Source of the DNA: JAVZJR01 sp964435235
GTDB taxonomy: Archaea > Micrarchaeota > Micrarchaeia > Anstonellales > Bilamarchaeaceae
DNA length: 25,314 bases
NCBI GenBank assembly: GCA_964435235.1
Contig: CAYSXZ010000059.1
Span: 1-25,314, forward strand
Reading direction: 5' to 3'
In this document: positions 1-6,772 of the stretch, one piece after another
Layout: each line of letters starts with the position of its first letter
How positions within the stretch are numbered: the first letter of the stretch is position 1
Position numbers and translations under genes: made by a program
The notes under the pieces: generated by a model
Database searches by the model: none
Told to the model about the DNA's origin: nothing
Seen by the model: the letters and a program-made list of their open reading frames with translations, nothing else

Positions 1-568
1 ACTGAGAGTTGTTATAAGCGGAGTTGTTAGTTAGAGTATTGTTAGAACTATTATGAAAAAAGAAGCCAGAATGATTGTTGCTGTACGCGGTATTATTTAT
101 TAGTACATTGTAACTTGAATTTTCGTGGATATAAAAACCATCATAAGAGTTATTATGCGCTACATTGTTTGTAATGTTGTTATAATAGGCATGATATAGC
201 GTTATTCCATTATTTGAAGCTTTTGAAACGGTGTTGTTTACAAATAAACTATCGTTTACTTCGTATACGTAAATACCATATTGAAAATCGCTTATATTGC
301 AGTTTGCTATGGTAATGTTTTTCTTATCTAGAGAATATATGCCATACATACCGCTTCCGTCCCCATCAATACGATATCCTTGGCAGTTTAACAAGACATC
401 TGATGCGTTCACATCTATACATGTAGAATTTGTTGTATCAATTATGTCACCACTCAATACATATTCGTCTGGCGTGTTTATTATACTGCAATCTGATATA
501 ACCGTTAAAGCCCATGTAGAGTGAAGAATAAAGAATAAGAAAAAAGCCTGTTTTAGGTAATAATGCAT
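1..568 (-). CDS. Secreted beta-helix (NosD-like) protein, 3' end outside window
   Basis: This is the amino-terminal part, about 189 codons, of a secreted protein that continues past the left edge. I chose the ATG at 568-566; it is followed by a hydrophobic stretch (residues about 5-20, AFFLFFILHSTWA) that looks like a signal peptide. The mature part is rich in Asn, Ser and Tyr and shows the NosD/parallel-beta-helix style of repeat, for example NITIANCNISDFQYGIYV followed by turns of NNxxxNN type. It closely resembles the first part of the divergent neighbour at 655: both carry CID, an IDGDG motif, and an NCxISDFxYGI motif in the same order. The two are probably paralogues encoding glycan- or surface-associated proteins. 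Beta-helix folds of this kind often bind or cleave polysaccharides, but no catalytic residues are recognisable here. Function unknown; fold assignment fairly sure. Confidence 0.8.
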   Translation of the reverse strand, partial: MHYYLKQAFFLFFILHSTWALTVISDCSIINTPDEYVLSGDIIDTTNSTCIDVNASDVLLNCQGYRIDGDGSGMYGIYSLDKKNITIANCNISDFQYGIYVYEVNDSLFVNNTVSKASNNGITLYHAYYNNITNNVAHNNSYDGFYIHENSSYNVLINNTAYSNNHSGFFFHNSSNNTLTNNSAYNNSQ

Positions 569-654
569 ACTTAAAAATCAATCGAAAACTTAAAAATATT
601 TGTGTTTTTGTGTTTATGGTATATAAAAAAGTAGCATATAAAAGGTGAGATGAT
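569..654. promoter_or_regulatory. Divergent promoter region of the two beta-helix genes
   Basis: This 86-base AT-rich spacer separates two divergent starts. On the plus strand TATATAAAAAA (about 620-630) is a TATA-like box and GGTGA at 644-648 is an SD sequence six bases before the ATG at 655. On the minus strand the AT-rich sequence around 575-600 (reading ATTTTTAAG) lies at a distance suited to a leaderless start at 568. Assigned by motif and spacing only. Confidence 0.5.
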
Positions 655-3504
655 ATGAGGAAAGTATCTCTTCTATTAGTAGTTCTATTTATGATTATTG
701 CTGCAGTTGGATATGCTTACACACCAACAGGTGGTGGGGCGTGCAGTTGTGATTCGTGCAGCGATTGTACCGATGCCTTAAACGACAATACAAATTGTTA
801 TACCGAAGTTCAGCTGACAACCACCATTAATGATCATTCTGGAAATTGTATAGACAATCCAGAGAACTTTACAAATAAAACATTTAATTGTGCAGAGAAT
901 CAAATCGATGGCGATGGAACTGGTGGAATTGGGATATTCTTGGAGAATAAAGAAAATAATACGATCACAAACTGTTTGATCTCTGATTTTGAATATGGAA
1001 TTTGGCTTTCTTCCAGTAATGGCAACAATATTTCGAGTAATTGGATATACAATAGTATCTTAGACGGGATTTATATAAACTCATCTTCAAATAACAATCT
1101 TACGGATAACTACGTGTACGATAGTGGTCTGAATGGTCTTAATCTCAGCGCAAGCATGAATAACGTCCTTATCAACAATAATATTTCAGGAAATGGGCGG
1201 TATGGTTTTTATGCAGATTCGGCGTCGACAGGAAATTCGCTGGATTCGAATACATTATGCGTGAACAATCAACTTCATTCGAATTTCTTTGATGTTTACG
1301 ACGATGATAGCAATACCTTTACTAATAACACGTGTGATAGTTCATATCCATCAGGAAAGTGTGATAATCCGTGTTCCTATTGTTATATAAGAAATGGCGG
1401 CGGAGTCTGCACTGTTCCGAGTGGAGGAGATTGTTCTTGCGTGCAAGCTGCATTGAATGATAATGCTAACTGCTATAAGGAAGTGAGATTAGATGGAAAT
1501 GTATCCGTTTACGGAACCTGTATCGATAATCCTCCTCGTTTTCAACATAAAACACTTAATTGTCTCAACAATGTTATACAGGGCGTAGTTCCAGGATATG
1601 GGATTTATTTAATTGATAAAACCAATGTCACGATTAAAAACTGTGCAATAAAAGGCTTTACTACAGGCATCTACGGAGAATACATAGCAAACAGCTCTTT
1701 TGAATACGTATCAGCGATAAATAATGGTGGTTCCTCTTTATTTCTTTGCTATAGCGGCACCGGTATTCAGCTGATTGAGTCGTACAATATAAAACTTCTT
1801 CATATAAATGCGAGTTCTAATGTAGGCGGCAGGTCAATTCAATGGTTTGGTTGTAGTGGTACCGGACTTTATTTAAACATTTCAAACAGCACGCTTAATG
1901 ACATCATTGCAGATTATAACTCGGGAGGCAGTGCTCTGAGATATGGTGGTTCTGGAAGTGGTATAGTATTGGTAGGGGCATATAATACGCTTAATTCTAT
2001 AAATACTAATTATAATAGAGGCGGCAGCGGCAGCTGGTCTGGTGGTGTTGGCGAAGGTCTATATGTCTCTGGTGAAAACAACAAGATCGCGCGGGTAACT
2101 TCTAATAATAATACAGGCGGTGGTAAGGGGGGTGAGGGTTATGGAATTCTTTTCGATACCGTAGCTAACACTACATTATCATCGAGCACAACAAATTCAA
2201 ACCGATACGGAATTTATGTTGCATCCTCTACAGATAATACGTTAATCAATAATAAAGCGCTATCAAATTATTTTCACGGCATTTATTTAGACAGTACAAG
2301 CACCAATAACACAATACGTTCAAATAGGTTCTGCGACAACAATCAATCCGCTGGCGATTATTATGATGTTTACGACGAAGACGCAAACATATTTTTATTT
2401 AACACGTGTGATACATCTAATCCAGATGGTCTTTGTGCTGCCTCTTGCGCTCCTCTTCCTTCTGGAGGCGGCGGGGAGAATAAACACAAATTATACATAT
2501 ATGATATAGCGCATCAGTATGCAAAAAAGGGAGAGAGAAAAAACGTTACTATAATTGTTGAAAATAGAGGAGATTATAGAGAATATAACGTTATCCTATC
2601 TCTAAATTGCCCATCACAATTATCCTGCCAGAATGCTAGTTTAGGAGACCTGTCAAGGTCAAGAGAAAAAAATGTAACAGTAGAGATAGTAGGAAATGTT
2701 GCTGGAGATCATCTAATTAAGGTCGAGGCACGCAGCGAGGCTACATCAGCTGAAACAGAGTTTTACTTCACAGTAGAACCGGAATGCACAAAGAACGCTG
2801 ATTGCGCTGCCGATGAAAAATGTGAGAGTAACGAGTGCGTTCCTGTAAAATGTGATTGCGGATATGTAGAAAACCATGAATGCATAAAATACGAGTGTTG
2901 TACTGACGCTGAGTGTAATGATGCAAGCGTATGCTCCAATCACAGATGCGTTCCTGTAGAATGTGAATGTGGGTTTGTACAAAATCATGCATGTGTACCT
3001 TACGAATGCTGCAGCGATTCGGATTGCGCAAAGAACAACAAATGCGAGGAGCACAAATGCGTTCCAGTTGTTTATAACATTGAGATTGAAACTGCTAACA
3101 TTAATGTAGGTGAAGAATTTGTCATAAAGGTTACTGCAGATGGCAATCCTATGAGTGGTGTGTCTATTGTTGTAGTTTATCCAGATGGTTCTACATCAAC
3201 AGTTCTATCTAGGGAGGATGGAAGGGTCTTCATACCTGCACGACAGGAAGGAAGATATAAATTTTATATCGAAGACAACCCATCAGTTGCTGAAGAAAGT
3301 TACGCACAGCTTGCCGGAGCGATGGTTCAGCAACTATCTGGAGAAGAGCAGGCTCCACCATCAACTTGCTGTCTCTTTGGTATCTGCGGCGACTTGCTTG
3401 GTGTGTGCTGGTATTGGATGCCGCTCTCTCTTGTAATCGTAGCAGCCTTGGTCGCAGCGTTAATATTTTTCATGCGCGGCTCGAGGATCTCTAGAAGAAG
3501 ATAA
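655..3504 (+). CDS. Large secreted surface protein: duplicated beta-helix, Ig-like and Cys-rich domains, C-terminal membrane anchor
   Basis: This 949-residue protein starts with a signal peptide (residues 1-22). Two copies of one module follow: a short Cys-rich lead-in with ALNDNxNCYxEV, then CIDNP, then NosD-like beta-helix repeats (about 25-235 and 245-600). Each copy ends in a similar D-V-Y-D-D/E segment and a CDxSxPxGxC motif, so the module was duplicated internally. Residues about 610-700 look like a CARDB-type beta-sandwich. Residues about 708-802 are Cys-rich repeats, with CCxDxxC and KCVPV/RCVPV motifs. About 803-880 form another Ig-like domain and residues about 919-940 a membrane anchor followed by a basic tail. 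The start is backed by an SD (GGTGA, 644-648). The likely role is a cell-surface adhesin or glycan-binding protein anchored with its bulk outside. No enzyme active site is evident. Domain order is seen directly; the role is inferred. Confidence 0.85.
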   Translation: MRKVSLLLVVLFMIIAAVGYAYTPTGGGACSCDSCSDCTDALNDNTNCYTEVQLTTTINDHSGNCIDNPENFTNKTFNCAENQIDGDGTGGIGIFLENKENNTITNCLISDFEYGIWLSSSNGNNISSNWIYNSILDGIYINSSSNNNLTDNYVYDSGLNGLNLSASMNNVLINNNISGNGRYGFYADSASTGNSLDSNTLCVNNQLHSNFFDVYDDDSNTFTNNTCDSSYPSGKCDNPCSYCYIRNGGGVCTVPSGGDCSCVQAALNDNANCYKEVRLDGNVSVYGTCIDNPPRFQHKTLNCLNNVIQGVVPGYGIYLIDKTNVTIKNCAIKGFTTGIYGEYIANSSFEYVSAINNGGSSLFLCYSGTGIQLIESYNIKLLHINASSNVGGRSIQWFGCSGTGLYLNISNSTLNDIIADYNSGGSALRYGGSGSGIVLVGAYNTLNSINTNYNRGGSGSWSGGVGEGLYVSGENNKIARVTSNNNTGGGKGGEGYGILFDTVANTTLSSSTTNSNRYGIYVASSTDNTLINNKALSNYFHGIYLDSTSTNNTIRSNRFCDNNQSAGDYYDVYDEDANIFLFNTCDTSNPDGLCAASCAPLPSGGGGENKHKLYIYDIAHQYAKKGERKNVTIIVENRGDYREYNVILSLNCPSQLSCQNASLGDLSRSREKNVTVEIVGNVAGDHLIKVEARSEATSAETEFYFTVEPECTKNADCAADEKCESNECVPVKCDCGYVENHECIKYECCTDAECNDASVCSNHRCVPVECECGFVQNHACVPYECCSDSDCAKNNKCEEHKCVPVVYNIEIETANINVGEEFVIKVTADGNPMSGVSIVVVYPDGSTSTVLSREDGRVFIPARQEGRYKFYIEDNPSVAEESYAQLAGAMVQQLSGEEQAPPSTCCLFGICGDLLGVCWYWMPLSLVIVAALVAALIFFMRGSRISRRR

Positions 3505-3520
3505 AGCACCTGCCACAGGT

Positions 3521-3564
3521 ATATATTTATAAAGATTACCGAACACCCTCTTTCAAAAAGAGGG
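3521..3564 (+). promoter_or_regulatory. TATA box and a hairpin that covers the ribosome-binding site of the lipoprotein gene
   Basis: An AT-rich TATA-like box (ATATATTTATAAA, 3521-3533) is followed by a perfect inverted repeat: CCCTCTTT at 3546-3553, a three-base loop CAA, and AAAGAGGG at 3557-3564. The right arm contains the only SD-like bases (GAGGG) and ends five bases before the ATG at 3570. A folded transcript would therefore hide the ribosome-binding site. It could also be a protein-binding operator. A smaller inverted repeat, ACCTG/CAGGT, lies at 3508-3520. Confidence 0.5.
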
Positions 3565-3569
3565 ATTGT

Positions 3570-4262
3570 ATGAAGAAGATTTTTATAATCGGAATTTTGG
3601 TTGTGGTCTTACTAGCAGCCGGATGTATCTCACTACCAGGTCAAACTAGTCAGCCAGTTAGCGGAGGAAACCAGACCGTTGCTGGCGGTCATCAAGAAGA
3701 GGGGCAACCAACTACTGAAACGGCTGGCGGCGAAGGCAGAGAAGGAGGGGGGACAGTAAGCAAACAGATAAGTAATCTTGGCGAAGCGCTTGCGCAATCT
3801 GTTCCAATGGAGTGCACAGCTACTGTTACTGTTCCAGAGCAAGGTGTTACGGGAACATCGCATTACTGGATTAAATCAGGCAATATGAGAATGGAAACCA
3901 CAACAGAAGGACAAACAGTGGTTGCCATTGTGAAGAATGAGAAGGTTTATGTAGAAGTCTCTGCTATGGGAACAATTCCAGGAGAACTTAACTGCGCATG
4001 GATAGTATTTGAACCAAATAAAACTCCACAGGAATATTCTGATATTAGCGACGATTACAGGAATCCAGAGGGTGTACGGGTGGAATGCTATCCTGCAGTT
4101 TTCGGTGATGAGAAATTTGCAACTCCAGGAAGAATCTGCACGATGGATGATCTGATACCGCCTGCGCCAGAGCTTCCGCCAGGGTACGAAGCATGCGAAG
4201 GGTTATCGGGTCAGGATTTGATTAACTGCATGCAACGAATTCAACAGGCTCAAACCGGCTAA
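3570..4262 (+). CDS. Small secreted lipoprotein
   Basis: This 230-residue protein has a signal sequence ending in the lipobox LAAGC, with Cys19 as the likely lipidation site. A Gly/Gln/Thr-rich flexible linker runs to about residue 65. The folded part (about 70-215) has an amphipathic start (ISNLGEALAQSVPMECTATV), then alternating beta-strands with HYWIKSGNMRMETTT and VAIVKNEKVYVEV. This pattern resembles the beta-sheet scaffold of the LolA/LppX or DUF4412-like lipoproteins that hold hydrophobic ligands, but I cannot confirm the family. Cysteines at the strand ends could form disulfides. The gene has its own promoter and sits head-to-tail behind the large surface protein. It is likely on the outer face of the membrane. 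The export assignment is firm, the fold tentative. Confidence 0.8.
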   Translation: MKKIFIIGILVVVLLAAGCISLPGQTSQPVSGGNQTVAGGHQEEGQPTTETAGGEGREGGGTVSKQISNLGEALAQSVPMECTATVTVPEQGVTGTSHYWIKSGNMRMETTTEGQTVVAIVKNEKVYVEVSAMGTIPGELNCAWIVFEPNKTPQEYSDISDDYRNPEGVRVECYPAVFGDEKFATPGRICTMDDLIPPAPELPPGYEACEGLSGQDLINCMQRIQQAQTG

Positions 4263-4284
4263 TTTCTTTTTCTTGTTTTTTTAT
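4263..4284 (+). terminator. T-rich convergent gap, probable terminator
   Basis: The 22 bases between two convergent genes are dominated by T on the plus strand (TTTCTTTTTCTTGTTTTTTT). Oligo-T runs are the usual archaeal transcription termination signal, so this probably ends the lipoprotein transcript. Confidence 0.45.
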
Positions 4285-4743
4285 TCATTCTTCAATCAGA
4301 AATTCTGATAGGTCTGGCAAGTCAAACTCTGCAGACACCTTAACACTGCAATCTTGTTTTCCTTTTATCCCGCAGATGTAGAATTTGGTGCCGCCTCTTT
4401 TAATAATGATCTTTCTTCCATCAAATGGAAAGTTTATCATCGAAGGTTCGCGGTCTATGATTTTCTCTGGCGATGATTTTAATAAGACAAAATTACCATA
4501 TTTTGTTTTGATAGCGATAAGACCCATTATTTTATAGACGCTTGTGATGCTTTTGACAAGTTCATCATAATTAATGGTGTTGGGGGTCATTATTTCGCCT
4601 TCTTTAAGTTCATCCAGTGCCCTTCTTATTTTATCCTCTAAACTTAGTAGGCGGTCGGGTGGTGCAGGTTGACTGATTATTCTCTTCTTTTCATCAACTA
4701 CATAACCGCGCAGCGTTACCTCTCTTCCCCTTTTTTTCATCAT
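4285..4743 (-). CDS. Hypothetical protein, 152 aa
   Basis: I do not recognise this protein. It is soluble: no signal peptide or membrane segment. The N-terminal third (to about residue 55) is charged and basic, with a likely helix (LLSLEDKIRRALDELKEG). The C-terminal two thirds (about 65-152) alternate hydrophobic strands, such as IMGLIAIKTKYGNFVLL and KIIIKRGGTKFYICGI, and end in an acidic tail. It may be a small beta-rich binding domain. The start at 4743 is supported by a TATA-like CTTTTTAATAAT about 27 bases upstream on the minus strand, implying a leaderless transcript; a second ATG follows at once. It has its own promoter, so it need not belong with the ATPase gene just upstream on the same strand. 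Confidence 0.6.
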   Translation of the reverse strand: MMKKRGREVTLRGYVVDEKKRIISQPAPPDRLLSLEDKIRRALDELKEGEIMTPNTINYDELVKSITSVYKIMGLIAIKTKYGNFVLLKSSPEKIIDREPSMINFPFDGRKIIIKRGGTKFYICGIKGKQDCSVKVSAEFDLPDLSEFLIEE

Positions 4744-4841
4744 AATACATTTAATACGACAAAATTATTAAAAAGCCTTTCGATTTGGAAAAGAGCCGAT
4801 CTTGCCGCTGTTTTATCTCTTTTCCACTTTGAATTTTTCGA

Positions 4842-6041
4842 TTATAGCCATTTCCAAACCGGCAACATATTTATTCTTTTTTCTTCAACCAAAAATTCGT
4901 CTTCTTGGTTGTAAGTTAAAAGAAGACCTTCCTTTAAATTAAATTTTTTTAGGGCGGTGAGCAAACCGTTAATCTCTCTATCTTTTGTTCCCTCGTTAAA
5001 TTCATAACAAACTTGAATCGCGTGTGTTATTTTGTCGTCTTCTTTGACTACAAAATCACATTCATTTTTTTCTTGGAAATAAAATATGTTTTTGAATTTT
5101 CGTCTCAGCGCCAAAAACACCACATTCTCAAGCATTTTGCCCCTGTCTTTAGAGAATGAAACAGAATTGACATATGAAAAGCCGTTATCTATGGAGTATA
5201 CTTTTTTTGGATTCACCTGTTGCTGTTTATAGGAGTAACTGAAGCAAGGCAAAGTAAAAATCAGATAAGCATTTTCAAAATAAGATACATAATCGATAAC
5301 ACTTTGAGTGGATTTTATATTGAACATATTTTTTATAGAGTTATAAGAAAACTTCGTTCCGACATTGCTAATGAGATAGAGAGCTATTCTATTCAAGATA
5401 GTTGTGTTCTTTATTCCAAACCTTACTGCAATATCTTTCATTACTATATCTGATAGCAGTTCATGAAGAATGGTGGGATTTTTTTTCTTTATGTATTCTG
5501 GGAAGCCGCCGGTGTATAGATATTCTTCAAATGATTCAAGAGATGGTTTTTTTTCTTTCATGGTCAAAAATTCTTTATAAGAAAATGGAAACATTTCGAT
5601 TTGAAGATGTCTGCCGGTTAATTTTGAACCCATTTCCCTACTCAAAAGCGAAGCATTTGAGCCAGTTATAATCACCTTTTCTTTCTTATCTACTAAGTAT
5701 CTTACGAATTTCTCCCATTTGTCAACATTCTGTATCTCATCAAAAAAATAAACACCATCGCCCCCATAAAGCTCTTTCATTATCGTTTCTACCCTATTAA
5801 AATCAGAAAGCTCAAATCCATCTAAACGAGGGTCTTCAAAATTTAAGTAACGTCCTTTTCTCTGTTTTTTTAATAACTGATTAAGGAATGTGCTTTTTCC
5901 ACATCGCCTTACGCCAGTTATTATAATCGCAAAAGAAGATACAGGAGCAACTTCCTTTTCTCTCGGAGTTCCCAGTTCAGACTTATCTAAAAAATCTCTT
6001 TGAGAGATTATAACTTCTTTTATCGTTTCTTTTGACAGCAT
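4842..6041 (-). CDS. AAA_14/DUF4143-type ATPase
   Basis: This 399-residue protein belongs to the AAA_14 plus DUF4143 ATPase group common in archaea and many bacteria. Walker A is GVRRCGKST (residues 43-51) and Walker B is YFFDEIQ (98-104). It is followed by the family signature ITGSNASLLSREMGSKLTGR and the FPFSYKEFL segment. A winged-helix-like region follows. The C-terminal part (about 308-375) contains ENVVFLALRR, ECDFVV and IQVCYE, the E-D-Q pattern of a PD-(D/E)XK nuclease-like fold. The biological role of this family is unsettled, with suggestions of DNA- or mobile-element-related activity. The gene is transcribed from a TATA box at 6062-6071, and two tandem palindromic repeats overlap that promoter. 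All ATPase motifs look intact. Confidence 0.9.
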   Translation of the reverse strand: MLSKETIKEVIISQRDFLDKSELGTPREKEVAPVSSFAIIITGVRRCGKSTFLNQLLKKQRKGRYLNFEDPRLDGFELSDFNRVETIMKELYGGDGVYFFDEIQNVDKWEKFVRYLVDKKEKVIITGSNASLLSREMGSKLTGRHLQIEMFPFSYKEFLTMKEKKPSLESFEEYLYTGGFPEYIKKKNPTILHELLSDIVMKDIAVRFGIKNTTILNRIALYLISNVGTKFSYNSIKNMFNIKSTQSVIDYVSYFENAYLIFTLPCFSYSYKQQQVNPKKVYSIDNGFSYVNSVSFSKDRGKMLENVVFLALRRKFKNIFYFQEKNECDFVVKEDDKITHAIQVCYEFNEGTKDREINGLLTALKKFNLKEGLLLTYNQEDEFLVEEKRINMLPVWKWL

Positions 6042-6061
6042 AAAGTTTGTTTGTAGACAAG

Positions 6062-6078
6062 ATTTTAAATAGTTTCTA
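6062..6078 (-). promoter_or_regulatory. BRE/TATA promoter of the first ATPase gene
   Basis: On the minus strand TAGAAAC (6078-6072) followed by TATTTAAAAT (6071-6062) fits an archaeal BRE plus TATA box. Its centre is about 26 bases before the ATG at 6041, which implies a leaderless or nearly leaderless mRNA. The BRE lies inside the proximal copy of the adjacent tandem repeat. Confidence 0.65.
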
Positions 6079-6112
6079 TTGACAGTAGAAAATAGTTTCT
6101 ATTGACAGTAGA
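6067..6112. repeat. Two perfect 23-base tandem repeats, each palindromic, at the ATPase promoter
   Basis: The sequences at 6067-6089 and 6090-6112 are identical. Each contains TTTCTA, a seven-base spacer TTGACAG and TAGAA(A), an inverted repeat with six-base arms. The proximal copy overlaps the TATA box and BRE of the ATPase gene that starts at 6041. This is the architecture expected of a pair of operator sites for a dimeric regulator. With two copies and no spacers it is not a CRISPR array. Confidence 0.75.
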
Positions 6113-6185
6113 AGTGAACAATGATCAGGATTTTCTCTGGTAATGTTTTTGACAACTTTATCATAATATTACAGCTATTCTGTCA

Positions 6186-6551
6186 TCAAGTACGCCTTAG
6201 TATGAGGATTGCGCATAGCAAGAGAATAAGGATAAAGGCCGAACTACAATTGCTTGCCGAAATGCCCAACTTTTTCTTCTCCTTCTCTTCATCGAAAGAT
6301 TTCACTTCTCCGAGGCCGGACGCTTCACTAACTGTCACCATTTGACCGCCTTCAAGGTCCACGGAACGGCCATACATATCAGGGACCCTTACTGCCCCTT
6401 CCACGCATTTCACGGTTGCTTCCTTATCGGTGCGGAAAGCATAATCATTAGAAACCGGGATTTGCGTAACGACCTTAACCCAGTCCATGCCGGGCCATTT
6501 GACGTAGCCATCGCCCTTAAAATACGTCATGGTCGCTGTGGCGTCTTCCAT
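6186..6551 (-). CDS. FecR-like domain protein with C-terminal membrane anchor
   Basis: This protein of about 121 residues carries one FecR-like beta-rich module (about 1-80). Typical elements are YFKGDGYVKWPGMDWVKV, a middle segment FRTDKEATVKC and a closing segment DLEGGQMVTV. A short charged linker (EEKEKKK) and a membrane segment (about 98-117, FILILLLCAILIL) follow, ending RRT. I chose the ATG at 6551 because AAGGAG lies just upstream on the minus strand; GTG at 6554 is an alternative. No signal peptide precedes the FecR module. In FecR relatives this domain is extracytoplasmic, so either the orientation is unusual or the 5' end has been lost. The open frame does extend upstream to a TAG near 6605 without a good start. 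FecR-like modules are used in signalling and as surface domains; the role here is unknown. Confidence 0.65.
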   Translation of the reverse strand: MEDATATMTYFKGDGYVKWPGMDWVKVVTQIPVSNDYAFRTDKEATVKCVEGAVRVPDMYGRSVDLEGGQMVTVSEASGLGEVKSFDEEKEKKKLGISASNCSSAFILILLLCAILILRRT

Positions 6552-6654
6552 CACACTCCTTCCTACTCTTACGACCGGACTACCTCCTTCAAGCGGGCAG
6601 TGAGACCTCTATAAGGTTATGATAATGGTTCTAACATTAAAGCAGAAAAAAGAA

Positions 6655-6683
6655 GAGGTGAAAACATGACGCGAAATGATTAA
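6655..6683 (+). other. Strong ribosome-binding site with a five-codon mini-ORF
   Basis: GAGGTGA at 6655-6661 is an excellent SD sequence, and four bases later ATG (6666-6668) opens a frame that reads M-T-R-N-D and stops at TAA (6681-6683). A TATA-like TTAAAAATA (6680-6688) overlaps its end. It may be a leader peptide, a vestige of a lost gene start, or chance. Confidence 0.3.
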
Positions 6684-6772
6684 AAATAGGTGTTTGCGCC
6701 TCTTAGATGATTGGAGAGAGAATACCTATCCAAAAAGATTTGATTTTTAATCCTTCTTTTTGTAAATACTCC

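Noticed and set aside
6067..6112. CRISPR-like repeat
   Set aside because: Only two copies, directly adjacent with no spacer, no Cas genes nearby, and placed exactly over a promoter.
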